Assembly: GCA_002361355.1 (NCBI GenBank)
Contig: DESQ01000017.1
Span: 62,001-126,000 of the forward strand
Direction of reading: 5' to 3'
DNA: 64,000 nt
From: Lachnospiraceae bacterium UBA3310
Lineage (GTDB): Bacteria > Bacillota > Clostridia > Lachnospirales > Lachnospiraceae
In this document: positions 7,991 to 17,366 of the stretch, piece by piece
Layout: the number at the start of each line of letters is the position of its first letter
Position numbering within the stretch: the stretch's first letter is position 1
Position numbers and translations under genes: made by a program
The notes under the pieces: generated by a model
What the model saw: only the letters and a program-made list of their open reading frames with translations
The model's database searches: none
What the model was told of the DNA's origin: nothing

Positions 7991-8960
7991 TATCCTCCAT
8001 CCAGCTATCGTCCACCTCATACCCGAAAGTCTCAAACAGATATGCCTTCCAGTCAAAAACAGCCTCCACCGCGGCAATGGCCACCTCCACCATGCTCTCG
8101 TCAGGCTCTCTTGTGGTCAGTCTCTGCAGCCACATGCCAGGCGCCGAAATGATCCGCACAAGGATGTTATTGCTCTTTCCCGCAAGTCGTATGATCTCAT
8201 AGGAAATCCCCGCGATCACCGGAATCAGGGCGATACGGATCAGTACGCGGTACACCGGATTATCCACCCGGATAAAGAAAAACAAAATTACGCTGACAAA
8301 CATGACAAACAATAGGAAACTGGTACCGCAGCGCCTGTGCTGTTTGGAACAGCGCATAACCTCCTTCACGGTAAGGGGCGCGCCCTTCTCGACACAGTTG
8401 ATGCACTTATGCTCCGCTCCGTGATACATGTAGACCCGCCTAATGTCCTTCATCAGGGAAATCGCCAGCACATACCCCACGAAAATCAGTATCCGCAGCA
8501 CGCCCTCCAGAATCGCCATAAAGGAATCACTTCTGATATATTCCTCAAACAGGGAGGTGATAAAATAGGGCAGCACCATAAAAATGCCGATAGCAAGCGC
8601 CAGAGAAAAGAGCATCACCAGCCCGTTAAGCACCTTTTCCGCCTTATCCTTGAAAATCTTGTTGAATGCCTTATCCGCGGCAGTTTCCTTCGCCTCCTCG
8701 TCCTCGTAGAAAGAAGCCGAAAAATTCAGGGAGCGCATTCCCAGAATCAGGGAGTCAATAAATTGAAAAATGCCTCTGACAAAGGGAATATTCAAAAGTT
8801 TACTGCCGTGTATAATGCCGTAATAGTGGTCAACCTCCACCTCGATCTCACCATTCGGCTTTCTCACCGCCACGGCATACTGTTCTTTATTCTTCATCAT
8901 AATGCCTTCCAGAACCGCCTGGCCGCCGATCCCGGAATACCGCTGTTTCTTTTTCGCCAT
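7965..8960 (-). CDS. DUF1385 membrane protein (YqhQ family)
   Basis: The 331-residue protein opens with KKQRYSGIGGQAVLEGIMMKN, the DUF1385 signature, and has about four to five hydrophobic segments between residues 100 and 270. A conserved core reads YHGAEHKCINCVE followed by HRRCGTSF, rich in His and Cys, suggesting metal binding. The function is unknown, but the gene is commonly placed before prmC and prfA in Firmicutes. The start codon at 8958-8960 has GGAAG upstream. The C-terminus overlaps prmC. Confidence 0.92.
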   Translation of the reverse strand: MAKKKQRYSGIGGQAVLEGIMMKNKEQYAVAVRKPNGEIEVEVDHYYGIIHGSKLLNIPFVRGIFQFIDSLILGMRSLNFSASFYEDEEAKETAADKAFNKIFKDKAEKVLNGLVMLFSLALAIGIFMVLPYFITSLFEEYIRSDSFMAILEGVLRILIFVGYVLAISLMKDIRRVYMYHGAEHKCINCVEKGAPLTVKEVMRCSKQHRRCGTSFLLFVMFVSVILFFFIRVDNPVYRVLIRIALIPVIAGISYEIIRLAGKSNNILVRIISAPGMWLQRLTTREPDESMVEVAIAAVEAVFDWKAYLFETFGYEVDDSWMEDNGTSSSDI

Positions 8961-8986
8961 TTTTTCTTCCTTTTACCCTAATTTAG

Positions 8987-9013
8987 AAAAGGTTGAGATA
9001 GTCTCAACCTTTT
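8987..9013 (-). terminator. Terminator downstream of rpmE
   Basis: A 12-bp perfect stem (AAAAGGTTGAGA, 8987-8998, with its complement at 9002-9013) and a 3-base loop. Its minus-strand tail is TTTTCTAAATT. It separates rpmE from the DUF1385-prmC-prfA unit. Confidence 0.75.
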
Positions 9014-9026
9014 TCTTACACTGCAT

Positions 9027-9233
9027 TTATTTGTTTTCCACACCGTATTTCCGATTAAACTTATCAATACGGCCGCGAGCCTGTGCCGTCTTCTGCTGTC
9101 CCGTGTAGAACGAATGGCACTTGGAGCAAACCTCCACATGAATTTCAGGCTTGGTGGAACCTGTCACAAATGTGTTGCCACAGTTACATGTCACCGTCGC
9201 CTGATAATACTCAGGATGGATTCCTTCTTTCAT
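9027..9233 (-). CDS. rpmE: 50S ribosomal protein L31, zinc-binding type
   Basis: The 68-residue protein begins MKEGIHPEYYQATVTC. It keeps the zinc-ribbon cysteines CNCGNTF and CSKCHSFYTGQ, so it is the zinc-containing form. The open frame extends upstream to 9287, but the ATG at 9231-9233 matches the family start and has AAAGGAG 11 bases before it. It lies between rho and DUF1385, a common arrangement in Clostridia, and ends 14 bases before its terminator. Confidence 0.96.
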   Translation of the reverse strand: MKEGIHPEYYQATVTCNCGNTFVTGSTKPEIHVEVCSKCHSFYTGQQKTAQARGRIDKFNRKYGVENK

Positions 9234-9366
9234 CGCTATATATACTCCTTTCTCAGCCTGCGAATTTACGCCCGGCGCGTAATTCATAACAGCTTCGCTG
9301 TTACGAAATCAATTTTTCCTGAAAGAATACCGTTCTTTCAACTTCTTCTCATTTTAACTCAAAAAT

Positions 9367-9383
9367 CTGTCACAGACCGACAG
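9367..9383 (-). terminator. Possible terminator after rho
   Basis: On the minus strand CTGTC pairs with GACAG across a 7-base loop and is followed by ATTTTTGAG, about 55 bases past the rho stop. The stem is short, so this is tentative. Confidence 0.4.
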
Positions 9384-9436
9384 CTTTTACATTGTAGCAT
9401 AGGATTTTCGGGTATGCAAGCCTTTTTTCACATTAT

Positions 9437-10801
9437 TTATATGAACTTCATCTTTTTGACCATGTTCACAAATTCCTGATTATTTCTGGTCTTGGCAAAC
9501 AAATCCACAACCCGTTCCGCCGCCTCTTCCGCCTTCATGCCGTTTAACGCCTTCCGGATGATATTGATCGCTTCCAGCTCGTCGGCATTTAACAGCAGAT
9601 CTTCTCTTCTGGTGCTGGATTTCGGAATGTCGATGGCGGGGAATACCCTCCTCTCGGAAAGTTTTCTGTCGAGCACCATCTCCATATTGCCAGTACCTTT
9701 AAACTCCTCGTAGACCACATCGTCCATCTTACTTCCCGTCTCCACCAGCGCTGTCGCCAGAATCGTCAGGCTGCCGCCTTCACGCATATTGCGGGCCGCG
9801 CCGAAAAACCGTTTGGGCATATGTAATGCCGCCGGATCAAGACCGCCGGACAGGGTACGTCCGCTGGGCGGAACCACCAGATTATAAGCTCTGGTCAGAC
9901 GGGTAATGCTGTCTAAGAGGATCACCACATCCTTCTTGTGCTCCACCAGACGCTTCGCGCGCTCAATCACCATCTCCGACACTCTTTTGTGATGCTCGGG
10001 CAGTTCATCGAAGGTGGAATAAATAACTTCCACATTCGGGCCTTCGATGGCCTCCTTGATATCCGTCACTTCCTCTGGGCGCTCGTCAATCAACAGAATA
10101 ATCAGATGTGCATCCGGCGCCGTTTTGGTAATGGACTTCGCCACCTCCTTAAGCAGGGTCGTCTTACCGGCCTTTGGCGGTGACACAATCATGCCTCTCT
10201 GGCCCTTGCCCACGGGACTGATCAGATCCATGATCCGCATAGCCACCGAAGAACCCGGCGCCTCAAGTTTTAACCGCTCATCCGGGAAAATAGGCGTCAT
10301 ATCCTCAAAATTCACCCGGCGCGCCGCCACATCCGGCGCATAGCCATTGATGGACTTCACATATAAAAGCGCGCTGAACTTTTCATTCTGCGTCTTGATT
10401 CTCGTATTGCCTTCGAGAATATCTCCTGTTTTCAATCCGAAACGGCGAATCTGGCTGGGAGCCACATAAACGTCGTTCTCGCCGGGCAGATAATTCTCAC
10501 AGCGGATAAATCCAAAACCGTCGCTCATAACCTCCAGGATACCGCTCGCCGTCATGCCGCTGTCAAGTTCCGTCGGAAACTTTTCATCCTCTCCCGAAGA
10601 TTCCGTTTTCCTTGCGGGCGCGCCTGCCGGTACCACGGACTTGACAGCCACTTCCTTTCCCGCCGCCTTGTCTTTTTCATCCTCTTTGAGCATTGCCTCC
10701 ACGATCTGTGCTTTCTTCATGGTTGAAGTGCCCTTAATTCCTCTCGCCTTCGCGATTTCTTTTAAATCCGCAAGCGCCAGCGACTCATACTTTTCTCTCA
10801 T
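9437..10801 (-). CDS. rho: Transcription termination factor Rho
   Basis: Hexameric RNA-dependent ATPase that ends transcription. The 454-residue protein has a Rho N-terminal helical domain (residues 1-40, including IAKARGIKGTSTMKKAQIVEAM), a short charged insert at about residues 45-80, a cold-shock-like RNA-binding domain (GILEVMSDGFGFIRCENYLPGENDVYV), and the RecA-like motor with P-loop SPPKAGKTTLLKEVA and LIDERPEEVTD. The C-terminal LVVPPSGRTLSGGLDP region is also conserved. The start is preceded by GGGGAGGAATTT. It stands upstream of rpmE on the same strand. Confidence 0.97.
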   Translation of the reverse strand: MREKYESLALADLKEIAKARGIKGTSTMKKAQIVEAMLKEDEKDKAAGKEVAVKSVVPAGAPARKTESSGEDEKFPTELDSGMTASGILEVMSDGFGFIRCENYLPGENDVYVAPSQIRRFGLKTGDILEGNTRIKTQNEKFSALLYVKSINGYAPDVAARRVNFEDMTPIFPDERLKLEAPGSSVAMRIMDLISPVGKGQRGMIVSPPKAGKTTLLKEVAKSITKTAPDAHLIILLIDERPEEVTDIKEAIEGPNVEVIYSTFDELPEHHKRVSEMVIERAKRLVEHKKDVVILLDSITRLTRAYNLVVPPSGRTLSGGLDPAALHMPKRFFGAARNMREGGSLTILATALVETGSKMDDVVYEEFKGTGNMEMVLDRKLSERRVFPAIDIPKSSTRREDLLLNADELEAINIIRKALNGMKAEEAAERVVDLFAKTRNNQEFVNMVKKMKFI

Positions 10802-10966
10802 AAATTCCTCCCCGGTTCTGTATTATCATCATATATCATCAACGTCTGTATTGTTCTTTCGTCAAGGGATTTCGCGCCTGATACGACTCAGAAAATGATT
10901 TTTGTCTGCGTGTATATTATACACCATCTTTTTCAAAATAGAAAGTATTTTTTCAGCAACAGGATA

Positions 10967-10993
10967 TTGCAGAGAATTTTCAAATACTATATA
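10967..10993 (+). promoter_or_regulatory. Candidate promoter of the malic enzyme gene
   Basis: TTGCAG (10967-10972) and TATAAT (10988-10993) are 15 bases apart, slightly short. The -10 lies 42 bases before the ATG at 11036. Confidence 0.5.
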
Positions 10994-11035
10994 ATGTGCG
11001 CAGCAGAAAAACACGAAAAAAAGCGAGGTACTTCT

Positions 11036-12190
11036 ATGACAACCAATGAAAAAGCGCTTATGTTACATGAAAAATGGCGGGGCAAGCTGGAAACCGTCTC
11101 CAAAACTCCCGTTAAAACCCGCGAGGATCTCTCCCTCGCCTACACCCCCGGCGTAGCCGAACCCTGCAAAGTCATTGCGAAGGATAAGGAAGCCGCCTAC
11201 ACCTATACATGGAAATCCAACACCGTTGCCGTGGTATCGGACGGCAGCGCCGTTTTAGGACTCGGCAATATCGGCCCCCATGCCGCTATGCCGGTTATGG
11301 AAGGCAAAGCTGTGCTGTTCAAGGAATTTGGCGGCGTCAATGCCGTGCCGATCTGTCTGGACACACAGGACACCGAGGAGATCATCAAGGCAGTAACCTG
11401 GCTTGCTCCCGGCTTCGGCGGCATCAATCTGGAGGACATCAGCGCACCCCGCTGTTTCGAGATCGAGGAACGTTTGAAGGCAACTCTGGATATTCCGGTC
11501 TTCCACGACGACCAGCACGGCACCGCCATCGTTGTTCTGGCAGGCATCATCAACGGCTTAAAAGTGGTCGGCAAGAAGAAGGAAGACTGTAAAGTGGTCG
11601 TAAACGGCGCGGGGAGCGCAGGCGTGGCCATCACCAAACTTCTTTTAACCTACGGCTTTACAAATGTGATCATGTGCGATAAAGTCGGTATCGTCGGCAA
11701 AGACACCGAAGGTCTCAACTGGATGCAGCAGAAAATGACCGAGGTGACAAACCCGAACGGAGAGCACGGTACGTTAGCCGACGCCTTAAAGGGTGCGGAT
11801 ATCTTTGTGGGCGTATCTGCTCCCAATATCGTAACACCTGATATGGTATCTTCCATGAACCGGGATTCCATTCTCTTTGCCATGGCCAACCCCGTTCCGG
11901 AGATCATGCCGGATGCAGCGAAAGCGGCCGGTGCGCGGGTGGTCGGCACAGGCCGTTCCGATTTCCCGAATCAGGTCAACAACGTGGTGGCTTTCCCCGG
12001 TATCTTCAAAGGTGCTCTGGAGGGACGGGCGAGACAAATCACAGAGGAGATGAAACTGGCTGCCGCCCTCGCCATCGCAAACCTTGTCCCCGAAGAACAA
12101 CTGAGCGAGGATAATATCATGCCGGAAGCCTTTGACCCCAAGGTTGCGGAAGTGGTAGCCGAGGCAGTGAAATCCCATATCCAGGATTAG
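11036..12190 (+). CDS. Malic enzyme, NAD(P)-dependent, short form
   Basis: Oxidative decarboxylation of malate to pyruvate and CO2. The 384-residue protein begins MTTNEKALMLHEKWRGK and contains SLAYTPGVAEPC of the malate-binding domain, the metal-site segment FHDDQHGTAIV and the Rossmann motif GAGSAGVAITKLL. The upstream-extended frame to 10895 is rejected because the protein match begins at 11036 behind AAGCGAGG, and a promoter lies inside the extension. Length fits the compact bacterial type. NAD versus NADP preference cannot be read with confidence. It may be co-transcribed with the DUF4364 gene 49 bases downstream. Confidence 0.95.
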   Translation: MTTNEKALMLHEKWRGKLETVSKTPVKTREDLSLAYTPGVAEPCKVIAKDKEAAYTYTWKSNTVAVVSDGSAVLGLGNIGPHAAMPVMEGKAVLFKEFGGVNAVPICLDTQDTEEIIKAVTWLAPGFGGINLEDISAPRCFEIEERLKATLDIPVFHDDQHGTAIVVLAGIINGLKVVGKKKEDCKVVVNGAGSAGVAITKLLLTYGFTNVIMCDKVGIVGKDTEGLNWMQQKMTEVTNPNGEHGTLADALKGADIFVGVSAPNIVTPDMVSSMNRDSILFAMANPVPEIMPDAAKAAGARVVGTGRSDFPNQVNNVVAFPGIFKGALEGRARQITEEMKLAAALAIANLVPEEQLSEDNIMPEAFDPKVAEVVAEAVKSHIQD

Positions 12191-12239
12191 GCAGCCGCTA
12201 AACCGGAATAAATAGCTATCGTTATTTCAAGGAGGCACT

Positions 12240-12755
12240 ATGACACAGGATCCCTTAACACTCTACAAACTGATTACCCTCTACATGCTGGATCGTGTCA
12301 CCTTCCCGCTCACCAAAGCGCAGATAGGCGATTTTATCTTAGGGCATGATTACACAAACTTTCTGACCCTGCAGCAAGTCATCGCAGAGCTGATCGACGC
12401 GGAGCTGATCCGCGCAAAGTCCCTGCGCAACCGAACTTATCTGGAAATTACGGAGGAGGGCAAAAACACCCTCTCCTATTTTGGCAACCGCATAAATGAC
12501 TCCATCAAAGAGGATATCGCCGCCTTTTTTGCCGACCATGAGATGGACATGCGAAGCGAATCCGCTGTCCGGGCGGACTATTATAAATCTACCTCCGGGG
12601 AGTACGAGGCGCATCTTGTCGTAAAAGAAAAGGACGTGACAGTGGTGGATATCACCCTGTCCGTCCCCGATGAAGACACCGCCGCCGCCATCTGTGCCAA
12701 CTGGCAGGAAAAAAGCCAAAGCGTCTATCAATTTCTGGTTTCTCAATTATTCTGA
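12240..12755 (+). CDS. DUF4364 family protein (winged-helix-like)
   Basis: The 171-residue protein begins MTQDPLTLYKLITLYMLDRV. The N-terminal 80 residues look like a winged-helix DNA-binding fold (TKAQIGDFIL...LQQVIAELIDAELI), as expected for DUF4364, which is frequent in Lachnospiraceae and related Clostridia. The C-terminal half is an uncharacterised alpha/beta region. AAGGAGG lies seven bases before the ATG. The gene follows the malic enzyme and is convergent with the DUF5722 gene, whose stop is 28 bases away. A regulatory role is inferred from the fold only. Confidence 0.88.
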   Translation: MTQDPLTLYKLITLYMLDRVTFPLTKAQIGDFILGHDYTNFLTLQQVIAELIDAELIRAKSLRNRTYLEITEEGKNTLSYFGNRINDSIKEDIAAFFADHEMDMRSESAVRADYYKSTSGEYEAHLVVKEKDVTVVDITLSVPDEDTAAAICANWQEKSQSVYQFLVSQLF

Positions 12756-12783
12756 CGCCGCCTATGCTTTGCCATGCACTGCA

Positions 12784-14808
12784 TCAATGCCTTCTTATCA
12801 CTTCATTCCAGCTTGAAACACCAATCACCCGCAGGGCAAAGTCTGTATATTTCGCCGATTCCGCCGTATCCACATATTTGTAGGCATCGTAAATGGATTT
12901 TCTTCCCCCACCCAATGTACAGATCCCAAGCGCCAGCCCCTGTGAAACTTCAGAAGGCGCGTCCGTCTCTCTCGAAAACAGCATACTGTCCACATACTGA
13001 TTCGCCTCGATCGTCTTATAGGCATACACAAAGGATGCCGCCTGCAGCTCCTGTCCCTGTGAGGACGTGTACCCCATTTCACTTAAAATCAAATGCCGCA
13101 CCTCGCCGTCCTCTGTCAGCATCTCCGGCTTTTGCAGATAATCAGTCAGAACGTGAAGATTTTTGATCGTGATTACCGGCGTGTTCTCCCCCTCCTGCAC
13201 ATAGGAACCGCCGCTCCATGCCTTTGCGCTGGTCAGGGGATAATTATACGGATGCTGTGCCAGTGCCCAGTCAATATTTCCTTCCGCCTTTAAATTCCTG
13301 TTAAACTCATCGAGAATCTCCTTGGAGCCGTAACCGTTATTGGAGTAAAGGCTCCTGCCCCACTGCTGATCCAGCGATATGTATACTCTGGCGCTGCTGT
13401 TGATGCTCAAAATCGCATTGTAAAAAACACGGAAAGCTCTGGCATACTCGTCCACATAGCCGGCCGTATCCATATGCTCGATGTAATTCCACTCGCTTCT
13501 GGCATTGATCTCGTTGCCGATCACCCAGTTTACCACCTTACCGTGGCCCGTGCCGGAATAGCGGCTTGCCAGGAAAGATGCAACGGCCGCAATACACTCC
13601 ATGCCATCCTCATCCGCGGCGTTAAACGCATAGTAAGGCGCACGTCCCCCGGAACGCGCTTTGGGATGAATCAGCTCCGGATGCGCGGAATTGTCGTTTA
13701 AAATGATCGCCGTGGTGGTGATGCCCCGGTTTGTAAGCGACGTAAATATGTAGTCGTATTCTGCAATAATCTGCCCGTTGAAGGCATAGTTCCTTCCATT
13801 ATAGGTATAGTAAACCGTCGGGTAATGCTCGCTTGTGGTCTGTCCGAGGATCCTGCTTAAAGGAATATTGTAAGCCGCATGCTTCACACCCAGATCATCC
13901 AGCTCTGAACTCTGCAGCTTTTCCGGATCCACCAGCAGTCCCTTTTTGGAGGTCGTATTTCCAAAGGAAAGATTATATCTGGCGATGGCCTCCGGATTCG
14001 TGATGTAGTGTGGTCTCGTAATCGCCAGAAAAGCCCCGTTCTTCTTCACCGCCACCACAAACTTGGAAAAAAGCCTTGAGCTTGCCGTATTATAGTTGAG
14101 ATTGACAGAAAATGTCAGATTAACATCCTTCTGATCCTCTATGATATACTCCCTGCCCGCCAGCTCCGACTGATAAGGCTTCTCCTCAAAGAGATAATAA
14201 AAACCGTCGTCACTGATCGCCAGATCTTTCGCCTTCATCGTCACATCTATCTTGCCGGTTTCCGCATTGATCAGGCAGCTCTCAATGGTCGCAAAGTCAG
14301 CCGCATTCTCTGCAGTGACCTCCACCTCTTTCGGCCTGTTTTTAATGCCTTCCAGCATATAGCGCGCCGCATCCACAAGCGCCTGCGTGGTATCCTTGCC
14401 CGCATTCTGCCTGACACTGTCTTTTCTGTGCTGGGTCTTACTGTACTCGGCAAGCTTCACCGCTTCCGTGTGCACCATGGCTTCCACCGCAGCGCTCTCC
14501 ACTGCCAGCAGATCAAGATGCTTCTGTACGGTATAGCCTAAGATACCGCCCGCCAGAGCCAGCACCACCATGCCGACACCCACGATCATCCATCTCTTCT
14601 TCCAGTTCACAGGGCTCTGCTCCCGAGACTGCCGTTTTTTCCCAGCCTTTTTCTCCTGCGCCTGCCGTGTCTTCTGTTTTGCCTTCTTTGCCCTGGCCTT
14701 TTTTTTGTTTTCCGCCGCCTTCATTTTATCAATTGCGCGCTTTTTTTTCTTTTTTGCGGTATCTTTTTCCTGATTTTTCATATCGTCCGTTCTGTCGGTT
14801 GTTCCCAT
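12784..14808 (-). CDS. Membrane-anchored DUF5722 protein, glycoside-hydrolase-like
   Basis: The 674-residue protein has a very Lys-rich cytoplasmic tail (residues 1-72), one transmembrane segment at about 73-93 (MIVGVGMVVLALAGGILGY) and a large extracellular part. The outer part, about residues 160-660, resembles the DUF5722 family (recalled, not searched). It includes VVNWVIGNEINARSEWNYIEHMD, a segment reminiscent of the acid/base strand of TIM-barrel glycosidases (NE motif). A later Glu in HLILSEMGYTSSQG could be the nucleophile equivalent. A role at the cell surface on glycans is inferred. It lies 110 bases downstream of a polysaccharide deacetylase gene on the same strand, which supports an envelope role. 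Confidence 0.75.
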   Translation of the reverse strand: MGTTDRTDDMKNQEKDTAKKKKKRAIDKMKAAENKKKARAKKAKQKTRQAQEKKAGKKRQSREQSPVNWKKRWMIVGVGMVVLALAGGILGYTVQKHLDLLAVESAAVEAMVHTEAVKLAEYSKTQHRKDSVRQNAGKDTTQALVDAARYMLEGIKNRPKEVEVTAENAADFATIESCLINAETGKIDVTMKAKDLAISDDGFYYLFEEKPYQSELAGREYIIEDQKDVNLTFSVNLNYNTASSRLFSKFVVAVKKNGAFLAITRPHYITNPEAIARYNLSFGNTTSKKGLLVDPEKLQSSELDDLGVKHAAYNIPLSRILGQTTSEHYPTVYYTYNGRNYAFNGQIIAEYDYIFTSLTNRGITTTAIILNDNSAHPELIHPKARSGGRAPYYAFNAADEDGMECIAAVASFLASRYSGTGHGKVVNWVIGNEINARSEWNYIEHMDTAGYVDEYARAFRVFYNAILSINSSARVYISLDQQWGRSLYSNNGYGSKEILDEFNRNLKAEGNIDWALAQHPYNYPLTSAKAWSGGSYVQEGENTPVITIKNLHVLTDYLQKPEMLTEDGEVRHLILSEMGYTSSQGQELQAASFVYAYKTIEANQYVDSMLFSRETDAPSEVSQGLALGICTLGGGRKSIYDAYKYVDTAESAKYTDFALRVIGVSSWNEVIRRH

Positions 14809-14918
14809 CTATGCCCTTTTTCCCTTTTTATTGATTCGTTCGTCTGCTTTTTCTCATTTCGCTCATTGTACTATATTACAGGGCAAAAGTCCAATGCCTT
14901 TCCTGATTTTACCACGCC

Positions 14919-15626
14919 CTAATCAAAGAGAATCTCATCCACCGTCACAAATTCGTAACCCTGTTTCTGCAAAATATCCACAATTTCAAGGGCTGCCGTC
15001 ACACTGGACTTATATTCGTCATGCATTAAAATGACAGCATTTTCCTCCGCCTTTTTTGTCACTTTCTGCACAATGCCGTTCACGTCGCTGCTGCACCAGT
15101 CCATGGGGTCAATCGTCCAGAGCACCGGAATCATCGTAAGTTCTGACTCAAAACTTTTGTCCCAGCTTCCGTAGGGAGGTCTCACATACTGCGGTTCTTC
15201 TCCCGTAATCCCCGAAAGCAGCTCATTTGTCTTTATAAGCTCTGACTTGAAGGTTTCACGGTTATTTTTCCCCAACTGCAAATGACTGTAAGTATGGTTC
15301 CCTACCAGGTGGCCTTCTGTCTGCATGCGCAGGACAAGCTCCGGATATGCCTCCGCCTGCTTCCCCATCACAAAAAAACTCGCCTTGGCTCCCCTCTCCT
15401 TCAACCCGTCCAAAAGCTGTTCCGTATAGTAAGGATGTGGGCCGTCATCAAATGTCAACGCTATTTTCTTCGGATCGTCCACTGCCTCCTCCTTATCAAT
15501 AACACACATAACGTATTCAGCCGCATCTGTGAGTTCTTCGCGGCGTTCCACCAGAAAAGCGCCGCCCGAAAGAACGATCCCTGCGAGAATCGTAACGGCT
15601 GTAATCAGTTTATCCTTCACTCTCAT
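14919..15626 (-). CDS. Polysaccharide deacetylase (NodB domain), membrane-anchored
   Basis: Removes acetyl groups from N-acetylated polysaccharides such as peptidoglycan or chitin-like chains. The 235-residue protein has an N-terminal signal anchor (residues 8-25) and the carbohydrate esterase 4 motifs: TFDDGPHP with the catalytic and metal Asp, NHTYSH with the two metal His, RPPYGSWD, and a late ILMHDEY with the conserved His. The fold should face the outside of the membrane. It lies 39 bases downstream of the 2Fe-2S/ASKHA gene and may share its transcript. The exact substrate is unknown. Confidence 0.92.
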   Translation of the reverse strand: MRVKDKLITAVTILAGIVLSGGAFLVERREELTDAAEYVMCVIDKEEAVDDPKKIALTFDDGPHPYYTEQLLDGLKERGAKASFFVMGKQAEAYPELVLRMQTEGHLVGNHTYSHLQLGKNNRETFKSELIKTNELLSGITGEEPQYVRPPYGSWDKSFESELTMIPVLWTIDPMDWCSSDVNGIVQKVTKKAEENAVILMHDEYKSSVTAALEIVDILQKQGYEFVTVDEILFD

Positions 15627-15665
15627 CGTCGGATACCCGCAGTTTGCTTTTTATCATTTATATGC

Positions 15666-17366
15666 CTAATTTTCTTCCAAATTCATATATTTCAGGTAAA
15701 GCTTCCCGAAATTCTCCTTCTTCGCCAGATTGATGCTCTCTACCGTGCAAAGTTCCTTTTTCAATGTCTCCTCTTTTATTCCGCCCACAAACAGATCCCG
15801 CCCCAGTTCGTAAGCCCCCGCGAGGGAAGTATTTCCCACTGCACGCACCCTGCCGCGCATGTGGGACGGAAGCAGACCGATGGCAAAGGCCGCCTCCGCG
15901 TCCAGATAGTAACCGAAACCGCCCGCCAGATAAATATCGTCTATCTGCGGACATGCCATCTCTTCCCACAAAATCTCCACACCCGCGCGGACGGCCGCCT
16001 TTGCCATCTGCAGGGCACGAATGTCTTCCTGTTTAAAGTAACATGCGTTTTCTTTTCCTTTCCCTACAGGCACACCCTCCTCAAAATAAGGTTCCGCCAA
16101 AAGGCCTGTCTCATCCAGCAAGCCCCGCCGTAACAGATCCGCCGTAAGCGCAATCCTGTCCGTGCCAATCAAGTCCCCGTTTCCCTCAAAGGCCGGCCCT
16201 GCCGCAGTGGCAGTGACAATCATCCGCTGCCCGTCGGTGATGGACATCTCGCCATTTGTCCCCAAGTCAATCAAAAGTGTGGTTCTCCCCCGCCGTAACA
16301 GATCCGGCAGCATCCTCAGCGCATAGAGACCCGCCACAATATCTCCCCCCACAAAGGCACTGATGCAGGGAGCGATGTAGACAGGGCAGTCGGAGACAAT
16401 CGCATCACCCATGCCTGCCAATTCTCCTAAAAGATTTTCCATTCCTTTAAAAAGACCGGAGGCGCTGATCTTCTGCAGCCCCGTTTCCACAGGCACAAAG
16501 GGCGCTCTTCCCAAAGATAACACATCATATCCCATAAGCAGATGCTCCATAGTGGTATTGCCCGCAATGCACATGCAGGCAACCCGTGCAGCCGCTTTGG
16601 CCCTCTTTCCGCCAGGCAGCGCCCCCCGCACCACTTCGTTCTCCCCGCCCTGTTTTTTGCACAAAAAAGCGGCAAACTGCCGCAATCCCCGCATAAGGGA
16701 CTCGCAGACCAGTTTTTGTAATTCTTCCCCCCTGCCGCTGCCGGAAGCTTCAATCCTCGCAAGCACATCCGTCCCATAAATTCTCTGTGGATTTCTCTCG
16801 CAATAGGTATCCGCCACCTCCCCCGTCTCCATATCCCTAAGCTGCATGGCAATGGTAGTAGTGCCCAGATCCACAGCAATGATATATCGACTGTTTTTTA
16901 ATTCTTCCATTTGCGAGTTTTCAAAAGAATTTATAACATCCGGTTTTTGATTTTCAGACAGCGTTTTTTCTCGACCGTTTAAGTCAATATTTCCCGACGG
17001 AAGATTCATTTCCGTGACAATCGGCGTCTCCCCCTCTTCCCATTCCACAATTCTGATGATGCAGTCCCTCTTCGGTCTCGCCACACACGCAAGACGGTAT
17101 CCCTGGCGCAGTTCCTCCGGCGTAAGCCGCGCCCGCTCTATTCCCGTGGGAAGCGGCGCTCCCTCCAGGAACTGCACCACACACCTTCCACAGTCTCCCC
17201 GCCCGCCGCAAAAACTGCCGCTCATAAGACGGTTCTGTAATAAAACCGGCATAAGTGTCATAGCTGAATCCTGTGTCAGGAAAACAGTGGCTTCGTTTCT
17301 GCCGTCTTTTTGGACATTCGGTTTTTCGTCTTCGATAACAATCGCAATTTTAATTTTTTCAGACAA
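15666..17366 (-). CDS. 2Fe-2S ferredoxin-ASKHA ATPase (DUF4445), corrinoid-protein activator (RACE) family
   Basis: The N-terminal ~90 residues are a plant-type ferredoxin with cysteines in CGGRGDCGRC and a fourth Cys in RLACVARP. The remainder is an actin-like ATPase with AVDLGTTTIAM (phosphate loop) and CIAGNTTMEHLLMG. Such proteins use ATP and an electron to return cob(II)alamin in corrinoid methyltransferase systems to Co(I). The open frame reaches 17441, but a TTG at 17364-17366 preceded by AGGAG fits best; an ATG at 17382-17384 is the alternative. It slightly overlaps the DUF4250 gene. No corrinoid protein or methyltransferase lies in this window, so its partner is elsewhere or it is a general reactivator. 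Confidence 0.85.
   Translation of the reverse strand: MSEKIKIAIVIEDEKPNVQKDGRNEATVFLTQDSAMTLMPVLLQNRLMSGSFCGGRGDCGRCVVQFLEGAPLPTGIERARLTPEELRQGYRLACVARPKRDCIIRIVEWEEGETPIVTEMNLPSGNIDLNGREKTLSENQKPDVINSFENSQMEELKNSRYIIAVDLGTTTIAMQLRDMETGEVADTYCERNPQRIYGTDVLARIEASGSGRGEELQKLVCESLMRGLRQFAAFLCKKQGGENEVVRGALPGGKRAKAAARVACMCIAGNTTMEHLLMGYDVLSLGRAPFVPVETGLQKISASGLFKGMENLLGELAGMGDAIVSDCPVYIAPCISAFVGGDIVAGLYALRMLPDLLRRGRTTLLIDLGTNGEMSITDGQRMIVTATAAGPAFEGNGDLIGTDRIALTADLLRRGLLDETGLLAEPYFEEGVPVGKGKENACYFKQEDIRALQMAKAAVRAGVEILWEEMACPQIDDIYLAGGFGYYLDAEAAFAIGLLPSHMRGRVRAVGNTSLAGAYELGRDLFVGGIKEETLKKELCTVESINLAKKENFGKLYLKYMNLEEN

Noticed and set aside
9321..9339. Hairpin GAAAGAA-n5-TTCTTTC between rpmE and rho
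   Set aside because: No T-run follows on either strand, and the stem is AT-rich and short, so I could not support a terminator or riboswitch call.
10895..11035. N-terminal extension of the malic enzyme
   Set aside because: The extension is hydrophobic and unlike the family, contains the likely promoter, and the RBS-supported ATG lies at 11036.
14560..14808. Lys/Ala-rich tail as a separate small gene
   Set aside because: The frame is continuous with the DUF5722 protein and looks like its cytoplasmic tail before the transmembrane helix.
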